Source: Lichenostomus cassidix (lineage: Eukaryota > Chordata > Aves > Passeriformes > Meliphagidae). From it: a DNA stretch of 64,000 bases. The stretch lies in the NCBI GenBank assembly GCA_008360975.2, contig CM039210.1, forward strand, positions 22,963,007 to 23,027,006. The letters run 5' to 3'. Of the stretch, positions 1 through 10,810 are shown one piece after another. Within the stretch, counting starts at the first letter, position 1. Every line of letters starts with the position of its first letter. The position numbers were made by a program, and so were the translations under genes. A model generated the notes under the pieces. The model had not been told where the DNA came from. It made no database searches and saw only the letters and a program-made list of their open reading frames with translations.

Positions 1-1712
1 AAAAACACGGTTTTCCCGTACCTCTACCTGGCTAGAGGTAGGGCCCCTCTAGCCCTGGTTATCATTCCCTTCTTGGTCATACATTCTAGAGGTTCCTTCA
101 AGGGGATCTGACCCATCATCTTCCCTTCTATTGTACCTAGCAGGTCGGCCACGGGAAGCTGAGGCTACCTTCGCTTTAGCAGAACCTCTTCGGCCAGCGT
201 TTCCCTCCTTAAGCTGATGCACCCATGCTGCCAGGGCAGTAGTGGGCTTCCCATCCCACCTTCTCATGTCTTCCCTGTGGTCATGGAGAAAGAACCACAA
301 CTCAGCTCGTGGGGTGTACCCTCTCTCCCTAGCCGGGGGACGTCGGGCCCTGGTGTTGGGGCCTGTGACTCTCACTGGTGCCACATTGTTCCTCCTCATC
401 TCTTTCCTAATCTCTTCCCTCAGGTCCTTCATATCCTCTTTCATCTCCCTCATCTCTCTTATCTCCTCTCTGAGGTCCTGAACCACAGCAGAGACCTGAG
501 CCTGCATTGGACCACTTATCACACTTGCATAATACCTGGGCCTGTCAGCTATGGAACCTTGATTGTCATCGGCATTAATTGTTGCAATGAAGGTGGCATA
601 TTGGGATGGCCCTAGATTTGCAAGGTTCCACAACATTTGCCCGGTGCACCTGACCCTGTCAGGATCATTTTCATGCTGTCCATCCCTCCCAAAAAGCACC
701 TCCATTACTGCTGCTTCTCTCAGCCATTGGATCCCTTCCTAAACAGTCTTCCAGGGCAGTCTACAGTAGTGGTCCTGCATTCTGTCTTTGTGGACAAACT
801 TCTCTCTTACACCCATTAAAAGCCTCTCCCAGAGAGAAAGAGGCCCTGGCTCCCTTGTGAACACTTTGTCAACACCCGGGTCTTGGGCCAAGGGTCCCAA
901 ATTCTTTGCTTCGTTATTATCCAACTGCACACCTGGGCCCATAAGGTCCCAAACCCGAAGTAACCAGGTTGGGAAAGCCTCGCGCCCCCGTCGCACAACA
1001 TCATTTTGCAGATTATGGAGACTATCGATGTGGAAGGACTCGGTGATGATTATGGGCTCAGACTCCACTGCTGGTTGTGGGGGCAATAGCTCCCCATCAT
1101 CATTAACTGGGCATACTGATTTGGTCTTATACTTCGTACGCACCACAGGGGCAACTGCTGCTGGCTGTGGCTGCTCTTGGGGTTCAGCTGGAACCTGGAC
1201 GGTTGTAACGTCTGTGGGTTCTGCTCCTGCATCATCACACTCTTTCCCTTTGGGGCAAGGAGAGGGTTTTCCACCTGCTAGGGAGATGTATTCCTTCAGC
1301 AGCTGGTGTATTTTGTGTATCTCCTCCACTAGCACCCCCACCCACTCCGGACAGTTTGTTTCTGAGGCAGGCTGTTGGACAGGGTCAGGCCATGGGGTAC
1401 CCCCAGGCTCTGGGACAGCCCCGGGCTCTGTGGCTGCATCCCTATTCCATGGCACAGCTGTTAGAACGGTAACCAAGGAAAGTTTCGCCTTATCCCAGAG
1501 TGCAAAGTAGGATAGACCTGTCAGCAACAGCAACATCACCCACTGTATGGTATCATTAGCATTTAGAGAGTATCTGAACTTTTTGAGCACTAGTTGGGTA
1601 GGCCCAAAGTAATAAGTGAAGGGTTGAGAAAAACTTTCCCCTGGTGTTATCTCCTCACAAAAGGTACCATTGCCAAACACACTCCAAAAACATGTACTGA
1701 CAGTTAAAAAAT
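1..1712 (-). pseudogene. gag: ERV-A2 Gag, ERV-L-like, partial with one in-frame stop
   Basis: Retroviral Gag-like frame read from 1712 down to the TAG at 49-51, then open into protease beyond the window. It aligns by eye with the ERV-A Gag at 8279-10075: a short Cys- and N-glycosylation-bearing stretch, a hydrophobic segment (QWVMLLLLTGLSYFALWD), a long acidic/proline linker, a helical region, then a charged coiled coil (REEIREMREMKEDMKDLREE) and a basic tail. One in-frame TAG at 739-741 interrupts it. No CCHC zinc knuckle is visible. The 5' end is lost at about 1712, where an LTR in the opposite orientation abuts. The ERV-L assignment comes from the pol of its sister copy. Confidence 0.75.
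19..51 (-). promoter_or_regulatory. Gag stop codon with downstream hairpin (putative readthrough signal, ERV-A2)
   Basis: Reading the minus strand, gag ends in TAG (51-49). After 8 nt there is a perfect 8-bp stem (TACCTCTA with TAGAGGTA) around the loop GCCAGG, and the frame stays open into protease. The same layout occurs in ERV-A at 8250-8281 with a compensatory base-pair change. A stop followed by a stem is how gammaretroviruses express Pol by readthrough; function here is inferred. Confidence 0.55.
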
Positions 1713-2241
1713 GTTTAAAACCCTTCCCCGAGCCTCTCTGCAGGGGGAAAGCGAGGCGGAGGAAAAGACACTCCTGGGACTGGCTGCTGCGACTGCTGTC
1801 GACGCTGCGAGTTTTTTCCCTGGGGGTGCCTCTTTGTCATCTTCCTTTTTGGACCCTTTTGTCTGATTTGCTTTCTCGCCTGGAAAACCCAAGGTGCCCC
1901 GGAGCACGGCAGATGAGAATCCTCCAGGGAGCTACTGGAGCAACTCCACCCAGCCCCCGGGGGCCCCCGGAGAGGGGAAACTACGTCTGAGGAAAAGGAC
2001 ACTAAAGTTCACCACCTGTTTACTCAGGTTTAATAACTCCTTTTCCCCTGTTTTCCCCTTCCCCTGTGCTTTGCAGGGCACTCTGCATGTTTTGTTAAAT
2101 AAATAGGTTGGTTTATTTCACTTTCATTTAAGAAATTCTGTTGTGAATGGGGGGAGGGGGTACAAAAGTCCTTGGCTTTCAGGGGGAGGCATTTGTTCGG
2201 AGCGCTCTTCACCTAGAGATATTTGTCTCTAATCCGGGACA
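1713..2241 (+). repeat. ERV-A-type LTR, 5'-truncated, inverted relative to its neighbours
   Basis: This matches the LTRs at 3226-3866 and 10183-10810 but lies on the plus strand. It contains the AATAAA polyadenylation signal near 2099 and ends with GGGACA at 2241. The upstream part of U3 is missing, and the left edge joins the ERV-A2 gag within a TTTAAAA stretch. No target-site duplication was found. Confidence 0.8.
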
Positions 2242-3225
2242 CCTTCAAAACTCAATATCTGCCTAAGCCCAAAAAATTAAGAAGACTTACAGTGATCAGG
2301 ATGCAGTCATCTTGTGTTTTGGCCGCAATCAGGATGTCATCAACATATTGAAGGGTTTCTCTTCTTGATTCTTCTTTTTCTCCAGTCCTCTAGTTCCTTT
2401 GACAGCTGATGTCCAAATATAGTTGGGCTGTTCTTGAACCCTTGGGGTAGCACTTGTCCAGGTGAGTTGAGTCTTCCTTCTTGTCTCAGGATTTTCTCAC
2501 TCAGAAGCAAAGAGCTGTTGACTACTTTTACTTATAGGAATACAGAAAAAGGCATCTTTGAGATCTAACACTGTGAACCACCCTAGCTTATTTGTCAGTG
2601 TGGTCAGAATTGTGTAGGGGTTTGGTACAACTGAATCTATGTCCTCTGTGATTTTGTTAATTGCCTTTAAATCCTGCACTAATTTGTATCTGTTATCATC
2701 AGCCTTCTTTACTGGCCAGATGGGTGTGTTGTACTTATACTCACATTCTACCAGCAATCCAAATTTAAGGAATTTTTTAATTACAGGTGCTAGTTTCCTA
2801 TGACTTTTTAATTTCAGAGGGTATTGCCTCCGCCTTACTGGTGTTGCCCCTGCTTTGAGTGCAATACTCACAGGTTCAGCTCTTTTGGATATCCGGGGAA
2901 AATTACTGGCCCATACTACTGGAATGAAAGCATCCTCAATTTCTTTAGGAACTTTTCCATAACATTCCTGTATGAGAATAGTAGCTGCTTTCACAAATAT
3001 AGATTCAGGAATTATAACTTTCACCACCTCCTTGTTGGAAAATTTCATTTTCACTTCCAATTTCTCTAATAAATCTCTGCCCAATAATGGCTTTGGGGTA
3101 TTTGGCATATATAAGAATTGGTGAGTCACCCAGTGGTTTCCCAGTTTAATTTTTAAAGGTTGGAAGAAAGACCTTGTTTCACTTACCCCTATGGTACCGA
3201 TCACATCTACAGTATCTTTATTCAA
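2242..3225 (-). pseudogene. pol: ERV-F3: gammaretrovirus-like protease/RT fragment
   Basis: The minus-strand frame from 3225 gives the distal part of a retroviral protease (PLLGRDLLEKL), the pro-RT linker and RT fingers/palm (YKLVQDLKAINK, FTVLDLKDAFFCIPI). Downstream, shifted out of frame, comes the catalytic RT motif region (VDDILIAAKT near 2335-2365). It is cut at both ends by ERV-A-type LTRs in opposite orientation. The two other relatives in this window, ERV-F and ERV-F2, lack the catalytic stretch, so this copy is the reference for their deletion. Not coding now. Confidence 0.85.
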
Positions 3226-3866
3226 TGTCTTTGATTAGAGACGAATTTCTCTAGGTGGAGAGTGCTCCGAACAAATGCCTCCCCAGAAAGCCAAGGGCTT
3301 TAGTACCTTCTCTCCCCCACGCACAACAGAATTTCTTAAATGAAAGTGAAAAAAACCAACCTATTTATTTAACAAAACATGCAGAGTGCCCTGCAAGGCA
3401 CAGGGGAAGGGGAAAACAGGAGGAAAGGAGTTATTGAAACTGAATAATCAGCTGGTGAACTTTAGTGTCCTTTTCCTCAGACGTAGTTTCCCCTCTCCGG
3501 AGGGGCCCCCGGGGGCTGGGCGGAGTTGCTCCAGTAGCTCATTGGAGGATTCTCATCTGCCGTGCTCTGGGGCACCTTGGGTTTTCCAGGGGAGAAAGCA
3601 AATCAGACAAAAGGGTCCAAAAAGGAAGATAACGAAGAGGCACCCCCCAGGGAAAAAACTCGCAGCGTCGACAGCAGTCGCAGCAGCCAGTCCCAGGAGC
3701 GTCTTTTCCTCCGCCTCGCTTTCCCCCTGCAGAGAGGCTTGGGGAAGGGTTTTAAACAACCCGCTCTCCTCCCATTGGCTGAATGCAGTTAAAGCTACAG
3801 GACCACATTTTCTGAGCATACGAACAACGATATGGGAATACACAGGATTACCCTCACCCCGGGGCA
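3226..3866 (-). repeat. 3' LTR of ERV-A
   Basis: 641-bp LTR read on the minus strand from TGCCCCGGGG (3866) to AAAGACA (3226). It has an AATAAA signal near 3365 and a CCAAT-type box in U3. It aligns over its length with the 5' LTR at 10183-10810, with scattered differences indicating an old insertion. Confidence 0.85.
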
Positions 3867-3923
3867 TTCCACCCCTTATTCCATATAATTTGCTTAAAGC
3901 CCACTCTAACAAGTTTCAACTCT

Positions 3924-3961
3924 AAACACACACATACGTATATATATATATATACACACAT
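3924..3961. repeat. AC/AT microsatellite
   Basis: Simple CA then TA dinucleotide run lying between the end of ERV-A integrase and its polypurine tract. Confidence 0.9.
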
Positions 3962-3993
3962 CTATGTACAAATAGTGTCAGTGTCTCTCAACA

Positions 3994-5957
3994 TTACACG
4001 TGGCCCTCACCCAAAATTAAATCTTCCTGAGGGACACATCGTGTTTCTCCATCTTCCTGCATTATCCACCAAGTACACCCTGGTCCCTGAGCAAAGACAA
4101 CCCCACGGATGAGTTTGTCCTTACGTGAGGCAGAATTAATCCAGACTGTTTTCCCTAACAAGCCTCTGGCATGTACTGCTGGGACCTTGTCTCCATCCAC
4201 TGTATGCAGAGGCTCAGATTGGGCAGGACCTGCTCGGTTGATGGAGCCTCGGGTATTGACTAACCAGGTGGCCTCTGCTAAATGTCGCTCCCAATTCTTA
4301 TAAGTTCCCCCACACAGTGCCTTTAGGGTAGTTTTTAACAGTCCATTGTACCGTTCCACTTTGCCAGCAGCAGGTGTAATAAAAGGCGAGAGGGAAGCTC
4401 ACGACACGTCCCAATATGGGTCATAAAGTAAGGTTCCATTTATTCTACTTTATTCAGGATTTATATACTCTTACAATGTTACTAATTATAACTACACAGA
4501 TTACAATTCATATTGCATTCCACTCTCACACTGTCAGGGTTTTTTCCTCTTCATTCCTTGCTAATCACAAGTTCACTAACAGCACACTTCTCACGGTACT
4601 CTCAAAGCATACAGGCACAGCTGCACCCCTCCGGCACCTTCTCACGAAGCGTTCTCAGGGAAGCGAAGTGCTGCGGCCTGTATATGGCCCATCACTTTAG
4701 CTTAACAATGATCTTGCTAGTAAAAACCTTATTTCCCAACACAGGTGCATGATAAGGAATGTGGTACACGCACTCAATGCCATGTTCCCTAGCCCAGGTG
4801 TTTATGAGGCTATTTTTAAAATTAGTCCCGTTGTCTGACTCAATTCTTTTAGGAGTACTGTGCCTCCACAGGACTTGGTTTTCAAGGCCCAGGATGGTGT
4901 TACGGGCAGTGGCATGAGGCACAGGGTAAGTCTCCAGCCACCCAGTGGTGGCTTCTACCATTGTGAGCACATAGTGTTTACCGTGGCAGGTTTGAGGCAG
5001 TGTGATGTAATCGATCTGCCAGGCCTCACCATATTTGTATTTTGACCACCTTCCACCATACCGCAAGGGTTTCACCCGCTTGGTCTGTTTGATCTCAGCA
5101 CACGTCTCACAGTCATGGATAACCTGAGAGATACAGTCTATGGTTAGATCCACCCCTCGGTGTCGTGCCCACTTATAGGTGGCATCTTTGCCTTGATGGC
5201 CTGAAGCATCATGGGCCTGTCGAGCTAGGAACAAGTCTCCCTTATGCTGCCAATCCAAGTCTACCTGGGACACCCTTATCTTTACAGCCCAATCTACCTG
5301 TCCGTTGTTTCGGTGTTCCTCATTAGCTCGGGTCTTGGGGACATGGGCGTCTACATGGCAGACCTTCACAGGTAGTTTCTCTGCCCGGCCAGCAATGTCT
5401 TTTGACTCTTCAGCTGCCCAAATTGGTTTTCCCCTATGCTGCCAACCAGCCTTCTTCCACTTTTCCAGCCAACCCCACAGAACATTGGCTACCATCCATG
5501 AATTGGTGTAGAGGTAGAGCTTTGGCCACTTCTCTCTTTCAGCAATGTCCAGGGCTAGCTGAATGGCTTTGAGTTCAGTGAGTTGGCTCAATCCACCTTC
5601 TCCTTCCTTAGTTTCTGCGACCTGTCGTGTGGGGCTCCATATGGCTGCTTTCCATTTTCGTTTTGCCCCTACAAGATGACAGGAACCACCAGTGAAAAGA
5701 GCATAGCGTGTTTCATCTGCTGACAGTTGGTTGTATGGTGGAGCTTCCTCCGCACGAGTCACCTGTTTCAGCTCCTCTTCCTCAATAAGACTAAAATCTT
5801 CACCTTCAGGCCAATTTGTAATTATTTCCAAAATCCCAGGGCGATTCAGATTTCCCATATGGGAGCGCTGTGTGATAAGGGCAATCCATTTGCTCCATGT
5901 GCCATTGGTGGCATGGTGAGTAGAGGGAACCTCTGCTTTAAACATCCACCCCAGCAC
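3994..5957 (-). pseudogene. pol: ERV-A RNase H and integrase, split by a solo LTR
   Basis: From 5957 down: an RNase H domain, then the integrase zinc-binding region (HDASGHQG and CETCAEI, an HHCC pattern) and the catalytic core with its first Asp in WQIDYI and second Asp in IESDNGTNF. The core is then interrupted by the LTR at 4377-4741. The catalytic Glu (ERYNG) and the C-terminal domain resume at 4359-3994. The insertion therefore separates the second Asp from the Glu of the DDE triad. Integrase would insert viral DNA into host chromosomes; this copy cannot make the full domain. Confidence 0.85.
4377..4741 (-). repeat. Solo LTR of the ERV-J LTR superfamily inside ERV-A integrase
   Basis: 365-bp LTR from TGTTGGGAAA (4741) to TTTTATTA (4377) on the minus strand, flanked by an exact 6-bp TSD (CAGGTG on the plus strand at 4371-4376 and 4742-4747). 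It contains a TATATAA box and an AATAAATGGA signal. It shares its R/U5 layout with the LTRs of ERV-J and with the LTR at 62174-62531. Its terminus is TA, not CA. Confidence 0.92.
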
Positions 5958-5963
5958 TGGTAG

Positions 5964-7490
5964 TCAGGGTGCCAGGAGGAGTTGTGCTTCTGTGCCAATT
6001 ACCTCTGAGGCAGCTTGGACTCCTTCGTATGCTGCTAAGATTTCTTTCTCTGTTGCGGTGTAAATGGCTTCAGACCCTCTGTAACTTTGGCTCCAGAATC
6101 CCAGTGGACGACCCTGAGTCTCACCAGGCACCTTCTGCCAAAGGCTCCAGGACAGACCATGGCTCCCAGCTGCAGAGTACAGCACATTCTTTACCTCTGG
6201 TCCTGTCCTGACTGGGCCAAGGGCTACTGCATGAGCAATCTCCTGTTTGATCTGGGTGAAAGCTTGCTGCTGTTCAGGGCCCCAGTGGAAATCATTTTTC
6301 TTACGGGTAACCAGGTAAAGTGGACTCACGATTTGGCTGTACTCAGGAATGTGCATTCTCTAAAAGCCTATGGCTCCCAGGAAAGCTTGCATCTCCTTCT
6401 TGATGGTTGGTGGAGACATTGCGGTGATTTTATTGATGACCTCAGTGGTCACTTTACTCCCAGGAACTGGATCTCTTTGGCAGGTCCCTTGACTTTGCTC
6501 TTTTTGATGGCAAAACCAGCTTCTGGGAGAATCTGGATGATTTTCTTTCCTTTCTCAAATGCTTCTTCTGCCGTGTTCCCCCACACAATGATGTCCTTGA
6601 TGTACTGCAAATGTTCTGGAGCCTCACCCCTTTCCAGCGCAGCCTGGACCAGCCCATGGCAGATGGTGGGATGTATTGGTTTGAAAACAAACCAGTGGGA
6701 GATCACAAGTCAAGATTGAAATTAAAAATAAGTGAAATAATACAAGGAAAAGCACTGACAAAGTCAGATACAACCTGACACCCTGTTAGGGTGGTAGTAG
6801 CAGTCCAACTGAAGTAGTCCAGTTCAAGCGGCGATCCTGTGAAGGTCTAGTCTCCAGCTGAAGGTCCAGTGGTAGCTCTTGTCCTCTGGGAACCCAGTAG
6901 ACAGGGCTAGCTCAGGCATTTCCAAGGCCAGGTTATATCCAGGTGGGAACACCTGGCTCCTCCCTCCTGGGCAGAGCATCCCACAATGGGATAAGTCCAT
7001 GAGTCATGCGGTGGGTCCCTGATGGCCCATTGCCTGTCATCCGGGGTGGGTCATTAGCAGGTGATAACGGCTAACGGCCCACAGCTGGTGGTAATAGAAT
7101 ACTTAAATACATCTATATTGCAACCTAGGACATGGGACTGTTTCCACCCCGGGGCAGTCGATTCCAGGTATATTGCACGCCCCTCCAGGTGAAAGCAAAC
7201 TGAGGTCTGCACTCTGCTGCCAGAGGAATGGAGAAAAATGCATTAGCAATGTCAATAGTGGTGTACCACTTTGCTGTCTTGAACTCTAGCTCATACTGGA
7301 GCTCCAGGATGTCTGGCACAGCAGCACTCAGAGGTGGAGTCACCTCATTCAGGGCACGATAGTCCACTGTTAATCTCCATTCTCCTTCAGATTTGCACAC
7401 AGGCCAGATGGGGCCTTTAAAGGATGAATGGGTCCTGCTGACCACCCCTTGGCTCTCCAGCTCACAGATTAGTTTGTGAATGGGAATCAT
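5964..7490 (-). pseudogene. pol: ERV-A reverse transcriptase, broken
   Basis: Three RT blocks on the minus strand. 7490-7133 holds fingers/palm (RLTVDYRALNEV, TTIDIANAFFSIPL). 6706-6449 holds the palm catalytic strand, where the expected YXDD reads YIKDI, a substituted catalytic position, followed by FLGVK. 6356-5964 holds thumb/connection (FHWGPEQQQAF). A solo LTR at 6672-7132 splits the first two blocks and frameshifts separate the rest. Inactive. Confidence 0.85.
6672..7132. repeat. Solo LTR-H inside ERV-A RT
   Basis: 461-bp insertion bounded by TG and CA and an exact 5-bp TSD (TGGGA at 6667-6671 and 7133-7137). A 5-bp duplication is typical of ERV-L-class integrases. Orientation is uncertain: TATA-like motifs occur on both strands and I see no clear polyadenylation signal. 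It interrupts the RT frame at a conserved palm region. Confidence 0.8.
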
Positions 7491-7553
7491 GGCATCACGA
7501 GTTGTCTGGTACTGTCAGCGGTGCACAATCAAGGTTGCAATTGGTACTTGTTG

Positions 7554-7824
7554 TGTGGCTAGCACAGACCTTTCCCATGGGAACTCTCTTCTTTCTTTTC
7601 CTGTGTTTTATAAACAAAGATAAAGTTTGGATGTTATTAAAAACAGTGTCTCGAGATTTGGACAGTTCAGACCTGGCCAATTGGCTCAGGGGGAGGTTTC
7701 AGACTGACCAATCTGGGTGACCTTTCAAAAGTCTATATAAGTTGGAATTAAATAATAAAAGACACTTTTTTGATGCCATTGAGAACCTGGTCCTCTTTAC
7801 TCTGCTAGCGGCTTGACAGCGACA
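7554..7824 (+). repeat. Solo LTR-G copy 1 between ERV-A protease and RT
   Basis: 271-bp LTR starting TGTGGCTAGCACAG and ending GACAGCGACA, with a TCTATATAAG box near 7732 and AATAAAAGA near 7754. It is flanked by a CTTGTTG repeat (7547-7553 and 7825-7831). Two more copies of this short LTR lie at 56066-56327 and 59955-60217. Confidence 0.85.
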
Positions 7825-8248
7825 CTTGTTGCTCTTCCCCTTTCAGGAGTCCTACTGCAGATGGGTTCTCTGACAGTCCAGGCAAGGTGTTCAATTGCTT
7901 TATGCCCTCTGTCTCCACAGCAGCTATCCCAAATGCCCACTTGAGTCCCTTTGCGTCTTTGAAATATCCATTTCGGAGAAAGTCTATACCCAGAATACAT
8001 GGGGCCTCTGGGTCAGTCACAATGGAGTGTTTTTTCCACTCTTTTCCAGTCAGGCTCACTTCAGCTTTTACCAGGGTCAAGTCTTGTGATCCTCCTGTCA
8101 CGCCAGAAATAGAAACAGGTTCTGCCCCCACATGTTGCAATGGGATTATCATGCACTGTGCACCAGTGTTAACTAAAGCCTCGTATTTTTGTGGCTCTGA
8201 TGTGCCAGGCCACCGAATCCACACTGTCCAAAAAATACAATTTTCCCT
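7825..8248 (-). pseudogene. pro: ERV-A aspartic protease, catalytic Asp changed
   Basis: Minus-strand frame continuing from the gag TAG at 8279-8281. The flap/active-site region reads ALVNTGAQCMIIP, where the catalytic Asp of the usual DTG motif is Asn. The closing motif CILGIDFLRN is present. Protease would cleave Gag and Gag-Pol during virion maturation. This copy lacks the catalytic residue and is cut downstream by LTR-G. The frame matches gag, which fits stop-codon readthrough rather than frameshifting. Confidence 0.8.
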
Positions 8249-8249
8249 G

Positions 8250-8281
8250 GCCTCTACCTGGCTAGAGGCAGGGCCCCTCTA
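8250..8281 (-). promoter_or_regulatory. Gag stop codon with downstream hairpin (putative readthrough signal, ERV-A)
   Basis: TAG at 8281-8279, a 9-nt spacer, then a 7-bp stem GCCTCTA / TAGAGGC with loop GCCAGG. In ERV-A2 (19-51) the outer pair is A-T instead of G-C, a compensatory change. Confidence 0.55.
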
Positions 8282-10075
8282 ACACTGGTGGGCATTTGTG
8301 TTAGAGGTTCCTTTGAGGGGTTTGGACATGTTGATTGGAGCTACTTCCCTTCTGGTGGAGTTCCCTCTCTGAGTCTTGCCCTCCTCCAATTCACGCACTT
8401 GTCGTGCCAGGACAGTAGTGGGTTGTCCATCCCACCTCTTCATGTTTTCTCCACTTTCACACAGGAAATACCACAACTCACGTGGAGGGGTGTATCCGGT
8501 TCTCATAGCTGAGGAGCATCTGTGTGGGGTAACAGAACCTCTGATCTGTACTGTCGAGATTTGGAGAAGGCTGTCTTTAATCTCCTTACTGAGTTTCTCA
8601 TGATTTTCTTCTATCTTCTAGTTTCTGCAGATGTATTTCCATAGCTGAGATTCGTGCATTCATTGGGCCATGCATGGCATCTGCATATGCTCGGAGCTTC
8701 CTTGTCATATCACGCTCAGTCTCATGCCCGTCATCTCGCTTCATTATTGCTAAAGCAGAAGCATACTCTGATGGCCCAAGCTTTAGGAGTTTCAGCCACA
8801 TCACAGGTGTACATTCTACCCCATCTGGGTCCACAAGCGGGTTTCCTATGTCCTCTAGGAAGACAATCTCTACCACCGCCATTTCTCTCAAGCATTGAAT
8901 CCCTTGTTCTATGGTCCTCCACGGGGTTTGTTGTATATAGAGATCGTCGGGGCATAGGTATCTTTCCCTTGCACTTTTGATAACTCGTCTCCAGAGGCTG
9001 CAGCAGTCAGTCCCATCCTCTATCGCTTGGTTGATATCTGGGTCACGTGACACAGTCCCCAAATGCCTTGCCTCAGTAGCGTCTAGAAGTGTAACATCGC
9101 CTGCGGCATCCCAAAGACGGACTAACCAACTATAATTATAGATTCACCATCTCGTTGGACATAATCTTTTCTTAGGCCGCGAAGGTCTCTCACAGTCATG
9201 GATTCGACAATGACCTCTGACTCAGTTGCTGACTTTGAGGATCCCTCCCCACCATCACCTGGGCGATCAGTCTTGACTAGGGTTTTCTTGCTTCTCGTAA
9301 CTGCCACTGGCTTAGGCTCCCTGACTTCCTGTTCTATAGTATCTGACAGTGTATGATAAGCATATGCCAGGGCCCAACATATTGGACTGCAGTTGTCTCT
9401 GCACTTCTCTTTCAGATACTTCCCCACCTCCGCTGGTCTCAGGATTTGTCCAGGGGGAAATTCCCAATCTATTGGGTCAGAGAATTTCTTTAAAGTTTTA
9501 CCTATGTCCTCCCAAATTCCACACCATTCAAATTTTCCCACATCTGGGTCAGGTGTCTGCTCCTGCTCAGCCCCTCTGGATTTCTCAGCCCTCATTCTGG
9601 AAACATTGAACATCATATACATGGAATCTACCAGGTAAAACAGCAGTATTACCAGGATAATCGTCTCTTTAACATCCAGGGGAAATTGAACATTCTCAAA
9701 AGGTGATATATCAGATTTACAGGGAAAGAAATAGGTGAGGAGCCAGGAAGCTTCACCCTCTACTTCTCTAGCAGGTTGGGTAATATTACAAACAAAACCC
9801 CAAAACAAGCTACTAAAACTAGAAGAGGAAAGCAACAGAGCATGTACATTTTTAACTGTTTCCAATACCTTTTTACAGATCGTCAGTATCACGCACATTA
9901 CTATAACAAGCTGGAGCCATGTCTCTGATCTGTGAAAATTATACATTAGGGACAAGATTGTCCCTACCTGTTGGTAGGGAAACAGGCCTATGTGCCAAAC
10001 AGATAGTATCACATCAAACAACCTCCCATTGAACAACATGGTGACTACTGATAGCTGTAATCCAATACAAAGCAT
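8279..10075 (-). pseudogene. gag: ERV-A Gag with multiple hydrophobic segments, frameshifted
   Basis: The start at 10075 is the first ATG after the leader. The N-terminal 160 residues hold about four hydrophobic stretches (for example WLQLVIVMCVILTICK and ETIILVILLFYLVDSMYMMF) separated by a Cys-rich, Asn-glycosylation-bearing segment (FVCNITQ). A cytosolic-looking region with a capsid-like helical part follows (9125-8598), then a coiled coil and a basic C-terminus. Frameshifts lie near 9125 and 8600. No zinc knuckle is seen. The membrane topology is predicted from composition only. IAP retrotransposons are a known case of ER-targeted Gag; whether this works the same way is inference. Confidence 0.75.
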
Positions 10076-10159
10076 TCAAAACCAGAATGCAATTATTAGG
10101 GTTTTTTTTTTTTCACCTTCTCTAGCCCCACAGAAGGTGGGCACCAAGTTTGTCAAGCC

Positions 10160-10177
10160 CCTTTATGTTAGGCACCA
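10160..10177 (-). other. Primer binding site of ERV-A
   Basis: TGGTGCC followed by TAACATAAAGG on the minus strand, five bases from the 5' LTR end. I cannot assign the tRNA with confidence. Confidence 0.5.
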
Positions 10178-10182
10178 AATAT

Positions 10183-10810
10183 TGTCTCGGATTAGAGACA
10201 AATATCTCTAGGTGGAGAGCGCTCCGAACAAATGCCTCCCCAGAAAGCCAAGGGCTCTGGCACCCCCTCCCCCCACTCACAACAGAATTTCTTAAATGAA
10301 AGTGAAAAAAAAAAACTATTTATTTAACAAAACACAGAGCGCCCTGCAAGGCACAGGGGAAGGGGAAAACAGGGGAAAAGGAGTTATTAAACCTGAGTTG
10401 ACAGGTGGTGAACTTTAGTGTCCTTTTCCTCATACGTAGTTTCCCCTCTCTGGGGGCCCCCGGGGCTGGGTGGAGTTGCTCCAGTAGCTCCCTGGAGGAT
10501 TCTCGTCTGCCGTGCTCCGGGGCTCCTTGGGTTTTCTTGGCGAGAAAGCAAATCGGAGAAAAGGGTCCAAAAAGGAAGATGACAAAGAAGGAACATTAGG
10601 GAGAAACTTGCAGCGTTGATAGCAGCCAGTCCCAGGAGTGTCTTTTCCTCCGCCTCGCTTTCCCCCCCCCCCGCAGAGAGGCTTGGGGAAGAGTCTTAAA
10701 CAACCCGCTCTCCTCCCATTGGCTGAATGCAGTTAAAGCTACAGGATCACATTTTCTGAGCAAACAAACAATGATATGGGAATACACAGGATTACCATCA
10801 CCCCAGGACA
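10183..10810 (-). repeat. 5' LTR of ERV-A
   Basis: 628-bp LTR from TGTCCTGGGG (10810) to CCGAGACA (10183), minus strand, with AATAAA near 10318. It pairs with 3226-3866 and matches the truncated inverted copy at 1713-2241. Confidence 0.85.

Larger units (their letters stand above)
3226..10810 (-). mobile_element. ERV-A: ERV-L-like provirus without env
   Basis: Minus-strand provirus in the order 5' LTR (10183-10810), primer binding site, gag, protease, RT, RNase H, integrase, 3' LTR (3226-3866). A purine-rich tract ending in AAGGGGTGGAA lies directly upstream of the 3' LTR. Integrase ends at 3994, about 130 bp before that LTR, so there is no room for env. The class III (ERV-L-like) call rests on RT features such as IDIANAFFSIPL and on the missing env. 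The flanks of the two LTRs do not show a matching TSD, so the ends may have recombined. Three solo LTRs and several frameshifts make it non-functional. Confidence 0.85.

Noticed and set aside
3226..10810. A target-site duplication for ERV-A
   Set aside because: The bases outside the two LTRs do not match, so no TSD is claimed.
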